NCBI GenBank assembly: GCA_964215915.1
Contig: CAXPEB010000066.1
Location: forward strand, 1 to 64,000
Origin: UBA8524 sp964215915
Lineage (GTDB): Bacteria; Bacteroidota; Bacteroidia; UBA8524
Reading direction: 5' to 3'
Length of the DNA stretch: 64,000 bases
Shown here: one piece after another, positions 7,473 to 16,253 of the stretch
Layout: each line of letters begins with the position of its first letter
How positions within the stretch are numbered: position 1 is the stretch's first letter
Translations under genes and position numbers: made by a program
The notes under the pieces: generated by a model
The model's input: only the letters and a program-made list of their open reading frames with translations
Told to the model about the DNA's origin: nothing
The model's database searches: none

Positions 7473-8270
7473 ATGCGCGCAGAATCCCTCATCCGTTCCG
7501 CGATACCCCTGATTAAGGAAGTGGGGAAATTTATCGGTGATGAACTTACCCGGTTCGACCGGAACAATACCGATCTGAAAAGCCAGAATCAACTGGTTTC
7601 CTATGTTGATCTCACCGCGGAAAAACGTTTGGTCGAAGGGTTGAAGGCAATTAGCCCGAATGCAGGGTTTGTAACCGAAGAAGCCACTACAGAACGAAAC
7701 CGCCATGCCCCTGAGGTCTGGATTGTGGACCCGCTCGACGGTACCACCAATTTTGTTCACGGCCTGCCTGTTTTTAGTGTCAGCGTTGGACTGCTGCTCG
7801 ATGGTAAGCTGAGTGGCGGCGTAGTTTACGAAGTGAACCGCGATGAGTGCTTTTATGCCTGGGAAGGCGGGGAGGCTTATTGTAATGAGAACAAAATACG
7901 GGTTTCCTCTGCTCCCAAGCTGGAGGATTCCCTGCTGGCAACCGGCTTCCCGTATTACGATTACGAACAGATGGAAGAATACCTCGGTCTTTTGCGGGAA
8001 CTTATGCGCGGAAGCCGGGGCCTGCGCCGTATGGGCTCGGCGGCAGTGGACCTCGCCTATGTGGCCTGCGGACGTTTCGATGCCTTTTTCGAATACAGCC
8101 TGGCGGCCTGGGATGTGGCAGCAGGGGCTTTTATCGTGCAGGCAGCGGGAGGAAAGGTCTGTGACTTCTCAGGCGGCGACAATTTCCTCTGGGGCAGAGA
8201 AATCGTGGCCAGCCAGCCGCAGGTGTATGATGAATTCCTGGAACTGGTCAAAGGCTATTTCAAAGCATGA
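7473..8270 (+). CDS. Inositol monophosphatase family protein (SuhB-like)
   Basis: 265 aa Mg-dependent sugar or inositol phosphatase. The fold's signatures are present: Glu pair in FVTEEAT near 67, DPLDGTTNFVHG near residues 89-100 (metal-binding Asp residues), and AAWDVAAGAFIV near 210 (third metal Asp). The length is normal for the family. True substrates cannot be read from sequence; relatives act on myo-inositol-1-phosphate, fructose-1,6-bisphosphate or PAP. The ATG sits 4 nt after a TAnnTTTG box. The stop overlaps the downstream glycosyltransferase by 4 bp, so the phosphatase may act in the same surface-glycan pathway. Confidence 0.9.
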   Translation: MRAESLIRSAIPLIKEVGKFIGDELTRFDRNNTDLKSQNQLVSYVDLTAEKRLVEGLKAISPNAGFVTEEATTERNRHAPEVWIVDPLDGTTNFVHGLPVFSVSVGLLLDGKLSGGVVYEVNRDECFYAWEGGEAYCNENKIRVSSAPKLEDSLLATGFPYYDYEQMEEYLGLLRELMRGSRGLRRMGSAAVDLAYVACGRFDAFFEYSLAAWDVAAGAFIVQAAGGKVCDFSGGDNFLWGREIVASQPQVYDEFLELVKGYFKA

Positions 8271-9586
8271 ATGCCCGCAGGTTTCTGTTTGTGCTTATAG
8301 GGCTGCATGCCCTGTTCTATGTGTTGGCTCTGAGTATGGATGGAATACGGATCGCCGATTCGTACGACTACCTCTACCAGGCCGAAAATATCCGCGAAGA
8401 AGGCTCCTTCTATGCCTGGACGCATAACGATCCATACAAACCCGATTACGAAACCAAGCGCACCCCGGGATATGGTCTTTTCCTCGTACTTACCGGCTCC
8501 GTCCCTGCTTTGGTACTTTTTATACAAAATGTGCTAAGCATAGGCCTCTGGTGGTTGGTTTTCAGATTGCTGCGAAAAAAAGGAATGCGGGAAAAAAGGG
8601 CAGCCTGGCTGTTGCTGTTGGTAGTGGCTCTGCAAAGCAATACACTCATCTATGCAAACAGTCTGCTGGCGGAAACCTTGTTCCAGTTCCTTGTTTTCGC
8701 CGGTTTTGTGCAGTTGATGCAGGATGCTTCCGCGCCCTATGCCTGGGTAAAGGCATGTATTCTTTTTACCCTTGGCCTACTTGTAAAACCGGTGCTTTTG
8801 TTTTTCTGGATCCCGCTCGGGATTTATGCCTGTATCAGGGCCTTTCAACTGCGTAAAATGCGCCTGGTATGGCCGGTATTGCTGATGCCCCTGGCCGTGC
8901 TGGCTTGGAGTTACCATAATCAGCAAGTAACCGGCTGGGCGCACTATACTTCCATCAGCTCAGTCAACCTTAAGGATTACAATACCCGCCTGATGCTGGA
9001 GTCGGCATATGGAACTTCCTATGCCGACAGCGTAATTGCCGGGATCAATGATTCGGCGGAAAAAATCTCAAATTATCAGGCCAGGAATACCTTTATCCAG
9101 GATACCTGTAAGGCCTTGCTCACCGCCAATGTCGGGGCCTATGCCAAGGTCCATCTTAAAGGAATGCTGGCCATGTTGATTGATCCGGGTCGCTATGATT
9201 ACGTGCAGTTTTTTAAGGCAGAGGGCAGCGATGACGGACTGATGTACAAGCTGGCCCGCGGTGATTTCAAAGGCATGTACCGCACGGTTATGGATCAGCC
9301 TCCCCTGGTGACATTCTTTTTCTTCCTGAATCTTCTGGGGTCCCTGTTTTTATTAGGCCTTGCCGTTTACGGGTTAAGGAAGTTGCCAAAGGAAACGCTC
9401 ATGGTTTTGCTGATCTGCGGCTTCATTGGCTATTTCTGGGTATTGACAGGCCCGGTGGGAACCGCCCGCTACAAATCGGTGATCCTTCCGTTTATGGCTT
9501 TGTTGGCCGGGTTGGGACTGATCTCAGCAGAGAAAAAACCAACCGGAAGCAAGGGAAAAGGTTCAAAAGGTTTTCCTTCTACATAG
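8267..9586 (+). CDS. Polytopic membrane protein, probable GT-C type glycosyltransferase
   Basis: 439 aa with about ten predicted membrane helices. The first loop after helix 1 contains an Asp-rich stretch (IADSYDYLYQA) and the segment KRTPGYGLFL, which resembles the RTPGYPLF motif of dolichyl-phosphate-mannose/ArnT-like GT-C enzymes. A long periplasmic segment (about 215-330) follows, then more helices and a basic Gly/Lys tail. It overlaps the suhB-like gene by 4 bp. Its 3' end overlaps the convergent PqqB-like gene by 8 bp. The donor and acceptor are unknown; a polyprenyl-phosphate sugar donor would be typical. Confidence 0.7.
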   Translation: MNARRFLFVLIGLHALFYVLALSMDGIRIADSYDYLYQAENIREEGSFYAWTHNDPYKPDYETKRTPGYGLFLVLTGSVPALVLFIQNVLSIGLWWLVFRLLRKKGMREKRAAWLLLLVVALQSNTLIYANSLLAETLFQFLVFAGFVQLMQDASAPYAWVKACILFTLGLLVKPVLLFFWIPLGIYACIRAFQLRKMRLVWPVLLMPLAVLAWSYHNQQVTGWAHYTSISSVNLKDYNTRLMLESAYGTSYADSVIAGINDSAEKISNYQARNTFIQDTCKALLTANVGAYAKVHLKGMLAMLIDPGRYDYVQFFKAEGSDDGLMYKLARGDFKGMYRTVMDQPPLVTFFFFLNLLGSLFLLGLAVYGLRKLPKETLMVLLICGFIGYFWVLTGPVGTARYKSVILPFMALLAGLGLISAEKKPTGSKGKGSKGFPST

Positions 9587-10523
9587 GGAATCTCATCCCA
9601 TAACGAGCTACATGGAATCCTGCCTTTTCTATCGTGGCACTTGCCTCTGATCGGGGATCCAGTGCAGGGTTGGTATGATTGAGATGGATGAAATGAATCC
9701 GGTTTCGGGTCGTGTCCGGAAGGTCTGCGAAACGTTCCATACTTTCACAAATAAACGGATGCGGTATAGTTCGGATATCCCGGTGCCCTATCTCGGCAGA
9801 GTCGTAGAAGGTGCCGTCCAGGAAGGCATAGTCCACCGTGGCAATCAGGCTGTCAATATTCACTGCCCATTTTTCCCATTTATCGATATCGGGCAGGTAT
9901 AATGCTATTCGGTTTGGTCCACGGATGATGAAGCAGGCAGTCTCGGAAAATTCATCACGGTGAGGCACCAATAAAGTACGTACCGTCATTTCCCCGAGAG
10001 GAAACCAGATGAGCGTGTCCGCATCCAGCGGTTCCAGCAGGATATTTTTATTGTCCGTCAAAGCGTTCCAGGGTGCCTGGGTTTCCAGAAACCGAAGCAT
10101 CCTGGGGAGCCCATAAACTGATACGTCCCTGGTGTTCCAGGCTTCTTTTCCAAGGTACATCAAACCGGTGTAATGCCCGATATGAGCATGGGTAAGGAAG
10201 ATGCCATTGGGTTCGGTTTTTTTATCGAATCCCGGTTCCCGCATCACATCTGCCCATTGCGCCGGAAAATCGGGGGTGGCGTCATAGATCCAGGCACTTT
10301 CATGCTGCCGGTCGATGTAGGCCAATGAACTGACTCTTCTATAAGGATCCGGGTTTTCAGCCAAACCGGCACAACACGACCTTCGGCACCCTGCCTGTGG
10401 CGAACCGGCGTCCTGTACATTACCCAGTACCATCAGGTAGGGTTCCTCCAGGACACGATCTTCCTTCAATCCGCAGGAAATAACGGATAAGCCTAGAAAC
10501 AGAAGAGTGAGTTGTCGGATCAT
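9579..10523 (-). CDS. Lipoprotein with a PqqB-like metallo-beta-lactamase fold
   Basis: 314 aa. A lipobox ends the signal peptide (LGLSVISC, Cys17), so it is predicted to be membrane-anchored. After it comes the PqqB-like opening VLGNVQDAGSPQAGC with further cysteines (CRRSCC), a metal-ligand motif HAHIGHYTG near residue 112, and later VPHRDEF and FIHLNHTNP. PqqB is a hydroxylase of PQQ synthesis, but no other pqq gene is here and this copy is exported, so its substrate is open. It overlaps the upstream split-barrel gene by 4 bp (minus strand) and the convergent glycosyltransferase by 8 bp. Confidence 0.8.
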   Translation of the reverse strand: MIRQLTLLFLGLSVISCGLKEDRVLEEPYLMVLGNVQDAGSPQAGCRRSCCAGLAENPDPYRRVSSLAYIDRQHESAWIYDATPDFPAQWADVMREPGFDKKTEPNGIFLTHAHIGHYTGLMYLGKEAWNTRDVSVYGLPRMLRFLETQAPWNALTDNKNILLEPLDADTLIWFPLGEMTVRTLLVPHRDEFSETACFIIRGPNRIALYLPDIDKWEKWAVNIDSLIATVDYAFLDGTFYDSAEIGHRDIRTIPHPFICESMERFADLPDTTRNRIHFIHLNHTNPALDPRSEASATIEKAGFHVARYGMRFPM

Positions 10524-11155
10524 AAGGGGTCCGTTTTCAGGTAATCGGGTAGGGGAAGGGGTTGACTGTATGCATCGGGAAGAGGTGTTCCGAAACCGGT
10601 TTCCAGGGGAAGTAATCCGGTCCAGAGTTGCTCGCCCCGTTGGGTTTCGGGGACATTCGGACCGCCGCTGCGTTGTTTCAATATGGCTGTTTCCAGCGAA
10701 AACCGAAGAACCCGGGTTGCGAGCAGGTGTTCGCGGGTGATGGCAGGAAGCTCGGCCATCCTGCCCGGAATATACCGTTCGGTAAATGCTTCAAGGGCTT
10801 CCCGTTTCTCTTCTTCTTCAAACACTTCTTCTGCTTTGGTAAACAGGTTTACCGAAAGGTAATTGACCGAATGATCGAAGGCCGTATGAGCCAATACCAG
10901 TGCTTGTGCAGAAAAGATATTCAGGCATACGGTTTCGTTTTCCATTACATCCAGCAGAAAACCGCTTTTGACCGAACCATGCACATAAAGGTATTCCGTA
11001 TCGAAACAGAATCCGGTTGGCAGTGCATGAGGAATACCTGCCCGGTTGAAGGCAATGGTACAAAACAGAGATTCGTGAAGTGCTGCAAGGATGGAGGCCT
11101 TGTCTTCACTGCTTCGTGAAGGGTAGCGACTGGGCTTAAGCCGGAAAGTATCCAT
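10520..11155 (-). CDS. Pyridoxamine 5'-phosphate oxidase-like, FMN-binding split-barrel protein
   Basis: 211 aa from the ATG at 11155. The pattern is that of the NimA/PNPOx-like group: ILAALHESLFCTIAFNRAGIPHALPTGFCFD near 20-50, YLYVHGSVKSGFLLDVM near 55-70, and VCLNIFSAQALVLA near 75. The C-terminal third is longer than in a minimal split barrel. These proteins bind FMN or heme-like cofactors and reduce diverse substrates; the substrate here is unknown. A reading from 11224 is open but would overlap the upstream gene. The gene is coupled to the PqqB-like gene by a 4-bp overlap. Confidence 0.8.
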   Translation of the reverse strand: MDTFRLKPSRYPSRSSEDKASILAALHESLFCTIAFNRAGIPHALPTGFCFDTEYLYVHGSVKSGFLLDVMENETVCLNIFSAQALVLAHTAFDHSVNYLSVNLFTKAEEVFEEEEKREALEAFTERYIPGRMAELPAITREHLLATRVLRFSLETAILKQRSGGPNVPETQRGEQLWTGLLPLETGFGTPLPDAYSQPLPLPDYLKTDPL

Positions 11156-11214
11156 TGCCGGAAGTTCGGGTATTTGCAGGAGGCCGGCAACTGAATTAAT
11201 GGGAGAACAACTTC

Positions 11215-12339
11215 TTACTCCCACCAGTTTTCCGTTTCCGGAAGGTCCCGCAGGTTCAGCGGCTGGCCGATTTTAGGAGTGATGATGGGTATATCCAGTC
11301 GGTTTGCTTCTGCTACCACTCTTTTTACCGGATCGTTCCAATCGTGCAAGGCTAAGGTAAATGCTCCCCAGTGGATGGGCATAAAAACATTGGCCCCCAC
11401 GTCTTTTGCGGCCAATGCCGTTTCCTCGGGCATCATATGGATTTCCTTCCATTTGAGGTTGTATTGCCCGCACTCCATCATGGCAAAATCAAACGGGCCG
11501 TATTTTTCACCGATCTCAGCGAAGTGCCGGCCGTAACCGCTATCACCGCTGAAATAAACGGAGGTGCCGTTGTGCTTCACTACCCAGGAGCACCACAGGG
11601 TGGCTCCGCGGTCGGAAAAACCCCTGCCGGAAAAATGCTGGGCCGGGGTTGCTGCAAACAGGTAGCCTTCGATCTCCAATTCCTCCCACCAATTGAACTC
11701 GGTAATTTTGGAAGAGTCGACTCCCCAGCGAATTAGGTGAGCAGAAAGTCCCAGGGGAACCAGAAACCGACCGGTTTTGTCTTTTATTTTCAGGATGCTT
11801 TCGTAATCGAGGTGGTCATAATGGTCATGTGAAAACAGCACAATATCCAGTTCCGGAAGTTTCTCTGCCTGAATCGGAAGCCCCGGGCTGTAGCGGTTTT
11901 TACCCAGGGTGGGATGGGGCGCAGGGGTTGGGCCCAGCATGGGGTCGATCATGATCTTTTTGCCATGCAGTTCGAGAAGCAAGGCACTGTGACCAAACCA
12001 ATGCAGTTGAATGCTGCTGTCTGGTGTTTCCGTAAGTGTCAGGGAATCCATCATCATACGTGGAAGCAGATCCTGCGGTTCACGACCGGGTGCTTTTTTG
12101 AAGTATTCAGGGATCATTTTCACCATATCCGCAAACCCCACCTTCATTTCCACATCATCCAGGTTACGAAAACTCCCGTCGCGATAGTGGTCCAGTTTTT
12201 CAAATCGTGCAAGGGCTTCCGGGCTTTGTTTACCCCCGAATTGCGGACTGGTTTTGATGAAGATGAAGCCCACTACTACGATGAGCAGGATGAGGGACAG
12301 AATTCCGTAAAGCAGCATTTTGAATAACCTTTTAATCAT
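11215..12339 (-). CDS. Metallo-beta-lactamase-fold hydrolase (NAPE-PLD/UlaG-like)
   Basis: 374 aa. An N-terminal hydrophobic helix (about 6-27) anchors or exports it. The hydrolase domain starts near 110 (LHWFGHSALLLEL, MIDPMLGP), with the zinc motif FSHDHYDHLDY near residue 170, YFSGDSGYGRHF near 275 and MPIHWGAFTLA near 330. This order is that of the N-acyl-phosphatidylethanolamine phospholipase D-like branch of the fold. The true substrate is unknown. It is the first of three minus-strand genes, 59 nt ahead of the split-barrel gene. Confidence 0.88.
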   Translation of the reverse strand: MIKRLFKMLLYGILSLILLIVVVGFIFIKTSPQFGGKQSPEALARFEKLDHYRDGSFRNLDDVEMKVGFADMVKMIPEYFKKAPGREPQDLLPRMMMDSLTLTETPDSSIQLHWFGHSALLLELHGKKIMIDPMLGPTPAPHPTLGKNRYSPGLPIQAEKLPELDIVLFSHDHYDHLDYESILKIKDKTGRFLVPLGLSAHLIRWGVDSSKITEFNWWEELEIEGYLFAATPAQHFSGRGFSDRGATLWCSWVVKHNGTSVYFSGDSGYGRHFAEIGEKYGPFDFAMMECGQYNLKWKEIHMMPEETALAAKDVGANVFMPIHWGAFTLALHDWNDPVKRVVAEANRLDIPIITPKIGQPLNLRDLPETENWWE

Positions 12340-12463
12340 GATCCGGCTTCAAAACTGCCTCCTTTTTTCATAATTGAATAAATATTCGGTTTAATGAATT
12401 GGAAATGGAGGTGAACGGTTATTCCCCGCTATTCCTTGGTCCTCTGTCGGAGGAACCGGAAAA

Positions 12464-13744
12464 TCAGTGCTTCAGTATTTTATACTCCCAGGAATGCGTT
12501 TGCCCATTGGGTACCACTTTTACGAAGTATAGGCCGGGGCTAAGTTCACCGGTGTCCAGGTTGAGGTATTGCGCATCGTTGAGTTTGTGCACGGAAAGAA
12601 CCGAACCGTCGGAAGCGATCAGTTGAACCTCTCCCCGCATAGGCGAATTAAAGGAAACGGTTAGTCGGTTCCCGGCAGGGTTGGGAAAAACCTTAACCCC
12701 CAAGTGTGTAAGATCAGGTTTCATTCCGGTTGTATTCACCGTGATGGTATCTTGTTTATCCATGCTGCTGGAGCAATGGTTCAGCGTAAGCCTCACCGTG
12801 TAGACGCCGTCGCCCATATATACATGAACAGGATCTTCCGCTGTGGAACCGTTTCCATCCCCGAAATCCCAGGTATAGGAAAAGGGATCAGGGCTCTTCG
12901 ACAGATTGGTAAAGCGAATCGAATCACCGTACTGACTGTACTTAAAATCAGCGAACAGGGTGTCTTTAGGGTTCCAGTCCCTGGCAGAGTCAAAGACGGT
13001 TTGTTTTGCGATTTCTTGAAAGTAGGCGGCAGCCGGACCGGATAAACTTCCGGAATAGTTGGAGCCAACAGGATTTTCGTTCCATAGTACGGAATAAAAC
13101 ACGCAGGCAGCCAGGTAACTTCCGCTGAAATTGGGGTGACTCTGATCTGCCGAATGCAGGACGATACTGGTATCTTCCAATACCCTTTTCCAGGCAATTC
13201 CAACGGGGGAAACCCCACCCCCGATTTTGGCGGCAACTTCCGTATACGCACTTTCCAGCGAGTCTTGCATATGAGAAAAGTCCTGGAAATCAGGGCTGCA
13301 ATACATCCCTGAAATGTCACATTGTTTTCCTCCGTTTTGTCGGCCCCAGGTCATGTACATCAGAACTTTCGTACAGGGACCGTATTTCTTTATACTGTCG
13401 TTAATCCGTTCTACGGCCGGGTACATGTAGTTATAGCGGTAATAGTCTATCGTGGGTATCTGGCTTTGTTCCTGAAGCACCACATAGTCCCAGTTGCCCT
13501 GACGAATCTTATTCAAAGCGGTTGGGTTGTTAACGTGGTCATCAATGGTATTTCCGCCGGGAGTGTGGCTATCATAGATCAGAGTTTTTCCATGCCCTGC
13601 AGAAAAATCTTTACAGAGTTGAGGCAGGTTATTGACGCCTGTGTAGCTGTTCCCGATAAATAATACCCGGAGGGTGTCATTTTGTGCAAGGCAGCATGAG
13701 CAGGTAAGGCACAGGATAAAGAGGAGGGTAAGAGGTCTTTGCAT
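12464..13744 (-). CDS. T9SS-exported protein with SGNH/DUF4886-like domain and PKD domain
   Basis: 426 aa. A signal peptide (about 1-20) is followed by a hydrolase-like domain to about 255. It opens with LRVLFIGNSYTGVNNLP, the Gly-Asn-Ser block of the GDSL/SGNH fold, then GGNTIDDH and DYVVLQEQSQIP, and ends with SHPNFSGSYLAACV where an Asp/His pair is expected. A PKD domain follows (about 265-340, with YTWDFGDGNGST). The last 75 residues are a type A T9SS sorting domain (VKVFPNPAGNRL, ending LSPGLYFVKV). It is probably secreted or surface-bound, perhaps a carbohydrate esterase; the activity is inference. It stands alone. Confidence 0.85.
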   Translation of the reverse strand: MQRPLTLLFILCLTCSCCLAQNDTLRVLFIGNSYTGVNNLPQLCKDFSAGHGKTLIYDSHTPGGNTIDDHVNNPTALNKIRQGNWDYVVLQEQSQIPTIDYYRYNYMYPAVERINDSIKKYGPCTKVLMYMTWGRQNGGKQCDISGMYCSPDFQDFSHMQDSLESAYTEVAAKIGGGVSPVGIAWKRVLEDTSIVLHSADQSHPNFSGSYLAACVFYSVLWNENPVGSNYSGSLSGPAAAYFQEIAKQTVFDSARDWNPKDTLFADFKYSQYGDSIRFTNLSKSPDPFSYTWDFGDGNGSTAEDPVHVYMGDGVYTVRLTLNHCSSSMDKQDTITVNTTGMKPDLTHLGVKVFPNPAGNRLTVSFNSPMRGEVQLIASDGSVLSVHKLNDAQYLNLDTGELSPGLYFVKVVPNGQTHSWEYKILKH

Positions 13745-13914
13745 AACAAGGGTAATCAGGAGGTCCTGTATTTTACTTGTTTAAAAAAGGATACAGGTTT
13801 GGCGGAAAGAGTGCAGGAGCCATCAAAAGGATGCAGGTCCGGAAAAGATGTCCACCTGATGTCCCTCTTTTTAGGTCAGGCAGAATATTGAGGAAGCAAA
13901 AACTTCTCGGTTTC

Positions 13915-15489
13915 TTATTTCTCTTCGTGGTATTCCTCTTCCGTATTGATCTCCCAGAGGTTGGATTTATCGGTTCGGCCTGCCAGGATATTGTCGACAG
14001 CCGTCATGGCCGTGAGCATGCTGTGGTCCTGGTTGTTGTATTTGTGCATGCCGTTCCGCCCTACCGGGAACAGGTTCTCAAATTGGTCAAGGAACTTAAC
14101 GATATGATCGAAATCGCGGTATGCCCCGAAATAGGCCGGATAGGTTTTGGGCATGCGGATAACGCAGGCGTCAAGGACCTGATGAGATTCGATGATTCCG
14201 ATACGCGACAACTCTTCCTTGCCCATGGCAATGAGTTTTTCGTCGCTTTCTTCCCAGACAGGATCCGTATCCCGGCAAAAGTATTCCAGTCCCAGCCAGA
14301 CAGTGTCCGGGTCTTTGACCATAAAGGGGCTCCAGTTATTGAATACCTGAAGCCGGCCTATTTCCACGCCGGGTTCCTGTACATAGATCCAGTTATCCCG
14401 GATCAGCTGATTTGCCTGTTCGTGCGTTTCTTTGATACGAAGTTCCCGTACCAGCAGACCCACCGTAAAGAAGTCGCGGTATTCAAGCCCTTCGGCGGTT
14501 TTTTTCACAACTTCGGGAACAGGAGCCTGCCAGGCGGCAATGAGGTCACGGATCGGCATGGTAGAGAAAAAATAGTCGCCGTCAAACCGATGTGTATTGC
14601 CCGATGCATCCCGGGTGCTGATTCCGGTAATTCGGTTTCCTTCGCTGTGAATGGCAATACAGGTTTGCCCCATATGCAGTTCAGCCCCCGCTTCCAGAAC
14701 TTCATCACGTACGCATTCCCAAAGCTGTCCGGGACCGAGCCTGGGGTATAGAAATCGTTCGATGAGGGAGGTCTCTTTGTTCTTTTGCTGCAGGTCGTCA
14801 CTTTTTCCGAAGATCCCTGCAAAAAAGTTGGAAAGAGCGCTGCGGAGGTTTAGTCCCTTGATGCGCTGCCTGCCCCATTCGGCACTGATCTCTTTGCAGG
14901 GGTGTCCCCAGACCTTTTCGGTATATTCCTTAAAAAAGGTAAGGTAGAGTTCTCGCCCGAAACGGTTGATGAAGAATTCTTCCAGGTTTTTTTCCTCCCG
15001 GATGGGAAAGAGGCTGCTTTTCAGGTAGCTGATCCCGATCCGGAACATTTTAACCATCCCGAGTTTTTTAACGGTGTCCGGGTTTAGTTTGACCGGATAG
15101 TCGAAAAATTTCTGGTCATAATAAATCCGCGATTTCCGGTTCCGGACCAACAACACCTTTTCCGGGTCATCAATCACCGTGTTATTGGTAAGCTCTCTTG
15201 ATCGGTTGTGGTAATTGATGGAAAAGGTCTCCCCGGGTTTTGCTTCCACAGGCATTATATCCATCCACCAATTCATTACCCTGTCTGATTTGGAAAAGAA
15301 GCGGTGTCCGCCAATATCAATGCGGTTGCCTTTGAAATTAACGGTTCTGGCGATACCACCCACATATTCGGGGTCGGCTTCAAGCAAAACGGGGCGAATA
15401 GTGCTTCGTCGTACAAGTTCCCTGGCGGCGGTTAGCCCTGCAGGTCCTGCACCAATAATGATCGCCTTTTTTCCCGGGGTGGATGACAT
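13915..15489 (-). CDS. NAD(P)/FAD-dependent oxidoreductase (amine oxidase / UDP-galactopyranose mutase-like fold)
   Basis: 524 aa. The dinucleotide-binding fold is at the N-terminus (KKAIIIGAGPAGLTAARELV, residues 7-26) with the second-strand acidic residue in VLLEADPEYVGGIA, then RIDIGGHRFFSKS. The body resembles flavin enzymes next to glycan genes in this phylum, which are UDP-galactopyranose mutase relatives (EKVWGHPCKEIS; C-terminal GRNGMHKYNNQDHSM). It is much longer than a true mutase (about 380 aa), so the substrate is unclear. A TACTTTTG box lies 7 nt ahead of the ATG. The gene is monocistronic. Confidence 0.85.
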   Translation of the reverse strand: MSSTPGKKAIIIGAGPAGLTAARELVRRSTIRPVLLEADPEYVGGIARTVNFKGNRIDIGGHRFFSKSDRVMNWWMDIMPVEAKPGETFSINYHNRSRELTNNTVIDDPEKVLLVRNRKSRIYYDQKFFDYPVKLNPDTVKKLGMVKMFRIGISYLKSSLFPIREEKNLEEFFINRFGRELYLTFFKEYTEKVWGHPCKEISAEWGRQRIKGLNLRSALSNFFAGIFGKSDDLQQKNKETSLIERFLYPRLGPGQLWECVRDEVLEAGAELHMGQTCIAIHSEGNRITGISTRDASGNTHRFDGDYFFSTMPIRDLIAAWQAPVPEVVKKTAEGLEYRDFFTVGLLVRELRIKETHEQANQLIRDNWIYVQEPGVEIGRLQVFNNWSPFMVKDPDTVWLGLEYFCRDTDPVWEESDEKLIAMGKEELSRIGIIESHQVLDACVIRMPKTYPAYFGAYRDFDHIVKFLDQFENLFPVGRNGMHKYNNQDHSMLTAMTAVDNILAGRTDKSNLWEINTEEEYHEEK

Positions 15490-15496
15490 GGAGCCG

Positions 15497-15504
15497 CAAA
15501 AGTA
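15497..15504 (-). promoter_or_regulatory. Candidate -7 box of the FAD oxidoreductase
   Basis: TACTTTTG on the minus strand, a full TAnnTTTG match and identical to the rpoD box. It ends 7 nt before the ATG. Confidence 0.4.
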
Positions 15505-15525
15505 ATCAATTGCGGGATTGAGGAC

Positions 15526-16128
15526 TTATTTAATGATGACCGGTGCAGAGATGCACGTATACTGGGTTTGGTTATCGAGGTTAATCTGGAATTTAAAGGC
15601 GCATGTGTCGCTGAGTACCGGTTTTTTATGAAGCAGAAAGCCCAATACGGGTTGTTGTATTCTGCATTCATCCGAAGACAGAAAATCATCAATCCCCATC
15701 CGTCCGCCCATCTGGTCAATATCAAAAAGGTCATTGACAATCGCGCCTTTCTTGTGGTTTTCGTCCAGATCGAAAAGGGTGGTAATGGCAATTTCCCGTA
15801 TGGATTCCTTGCAACCGTTCTGTCCGTTTTCCGGACAGGATAAGGCGTAGGCGGTGTTGAAGAGTCCCGGTTTCGGTGCAGCCCGGAAGGCATAGTATGA
15901 AACATCCATTTCCAGGTTAAGCAGGAAGTAATTGTATTCTACTTTGCCGTAAGGAGGTACTTTGTTAAGACAACATCCGGGTTGGTTCCGCATGTTTAGC
16001 ACCTGCATGTCCTTGACTTTGAACCAAGTCCCCTGAACAGGCGGACAATGCCCTTCTTTGCTCTCGAACAAGTCGCATGAAAGCAAGCCGCATAGCATTA
16101 TCAGACCCAGGATGCGTAAACTTCTCAT
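15526..16128 (-). CDS. Lipoprotein of unknown function
   Basis: 200 aa that I do not recognise. The N-terminus is a lipoprotein signal (MRSLRILGLIMLCGLLSC, lipobox Cys18). The mature part has about eight more cysteines (including GCCLN, LSCPENGQNGC and DECRIQ), mixed beta-type sequence, and no repeats or membrane helix. The C-terminal third (DTCAFKFQINLDN) looks like an edge strand followed by a short tail. It is 36 nt upstream of the FAD oxidoreductase on the same strand, so the two may be co-transcribed, though the oxidoreductase has its own promoter-like box. Confidence 0.75.
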   Translation of the reverse strand: MRSLRILGLIMLCGLLSCDLFESKEGHCPPVQGTWFKVKDMQVLNMRNQPGCCLNKVPPYGKVEYNYFLLNLEMDVSYYAFRAAPKPGLFNTAYALSCPENGQNGCKESIREIAITTLFDLDENHKKGAIVNDLFDIDQMGGRMGIDDFLSSDECRIQQPVLGFLLHKKPVLSDTCAFKFQINLDNQTQYTCISAPVIIK

Positions 16129-16253
16129 CAGGTTTGGTTTCTGTTTTTGTTTATTCCACGTTTCGTAAAACGTTTAGGCAAGGTAGTGTCCCAAAACACA
16201 TAATACAATAGGGAAAGGTAACTAGTGCTCAGTATATGAGCGGATTGCGGACC

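Noticed and set aside
12420..12462. A GGTCCTC...GGAGGAACC inverted repeat after the secreted protein gene
   Set aside because: The stem is short and imperfect and no T-tract follows on the relevant strand, so it is not a credible terminator.
13777..14751. A 324-aa plus-strand ORF opposite the FAD oxidoreductase
   Set aside because: The minus-strand reading has the dinucleotide-binding motif and a clear family; the plus-strand ORF is its shadow.
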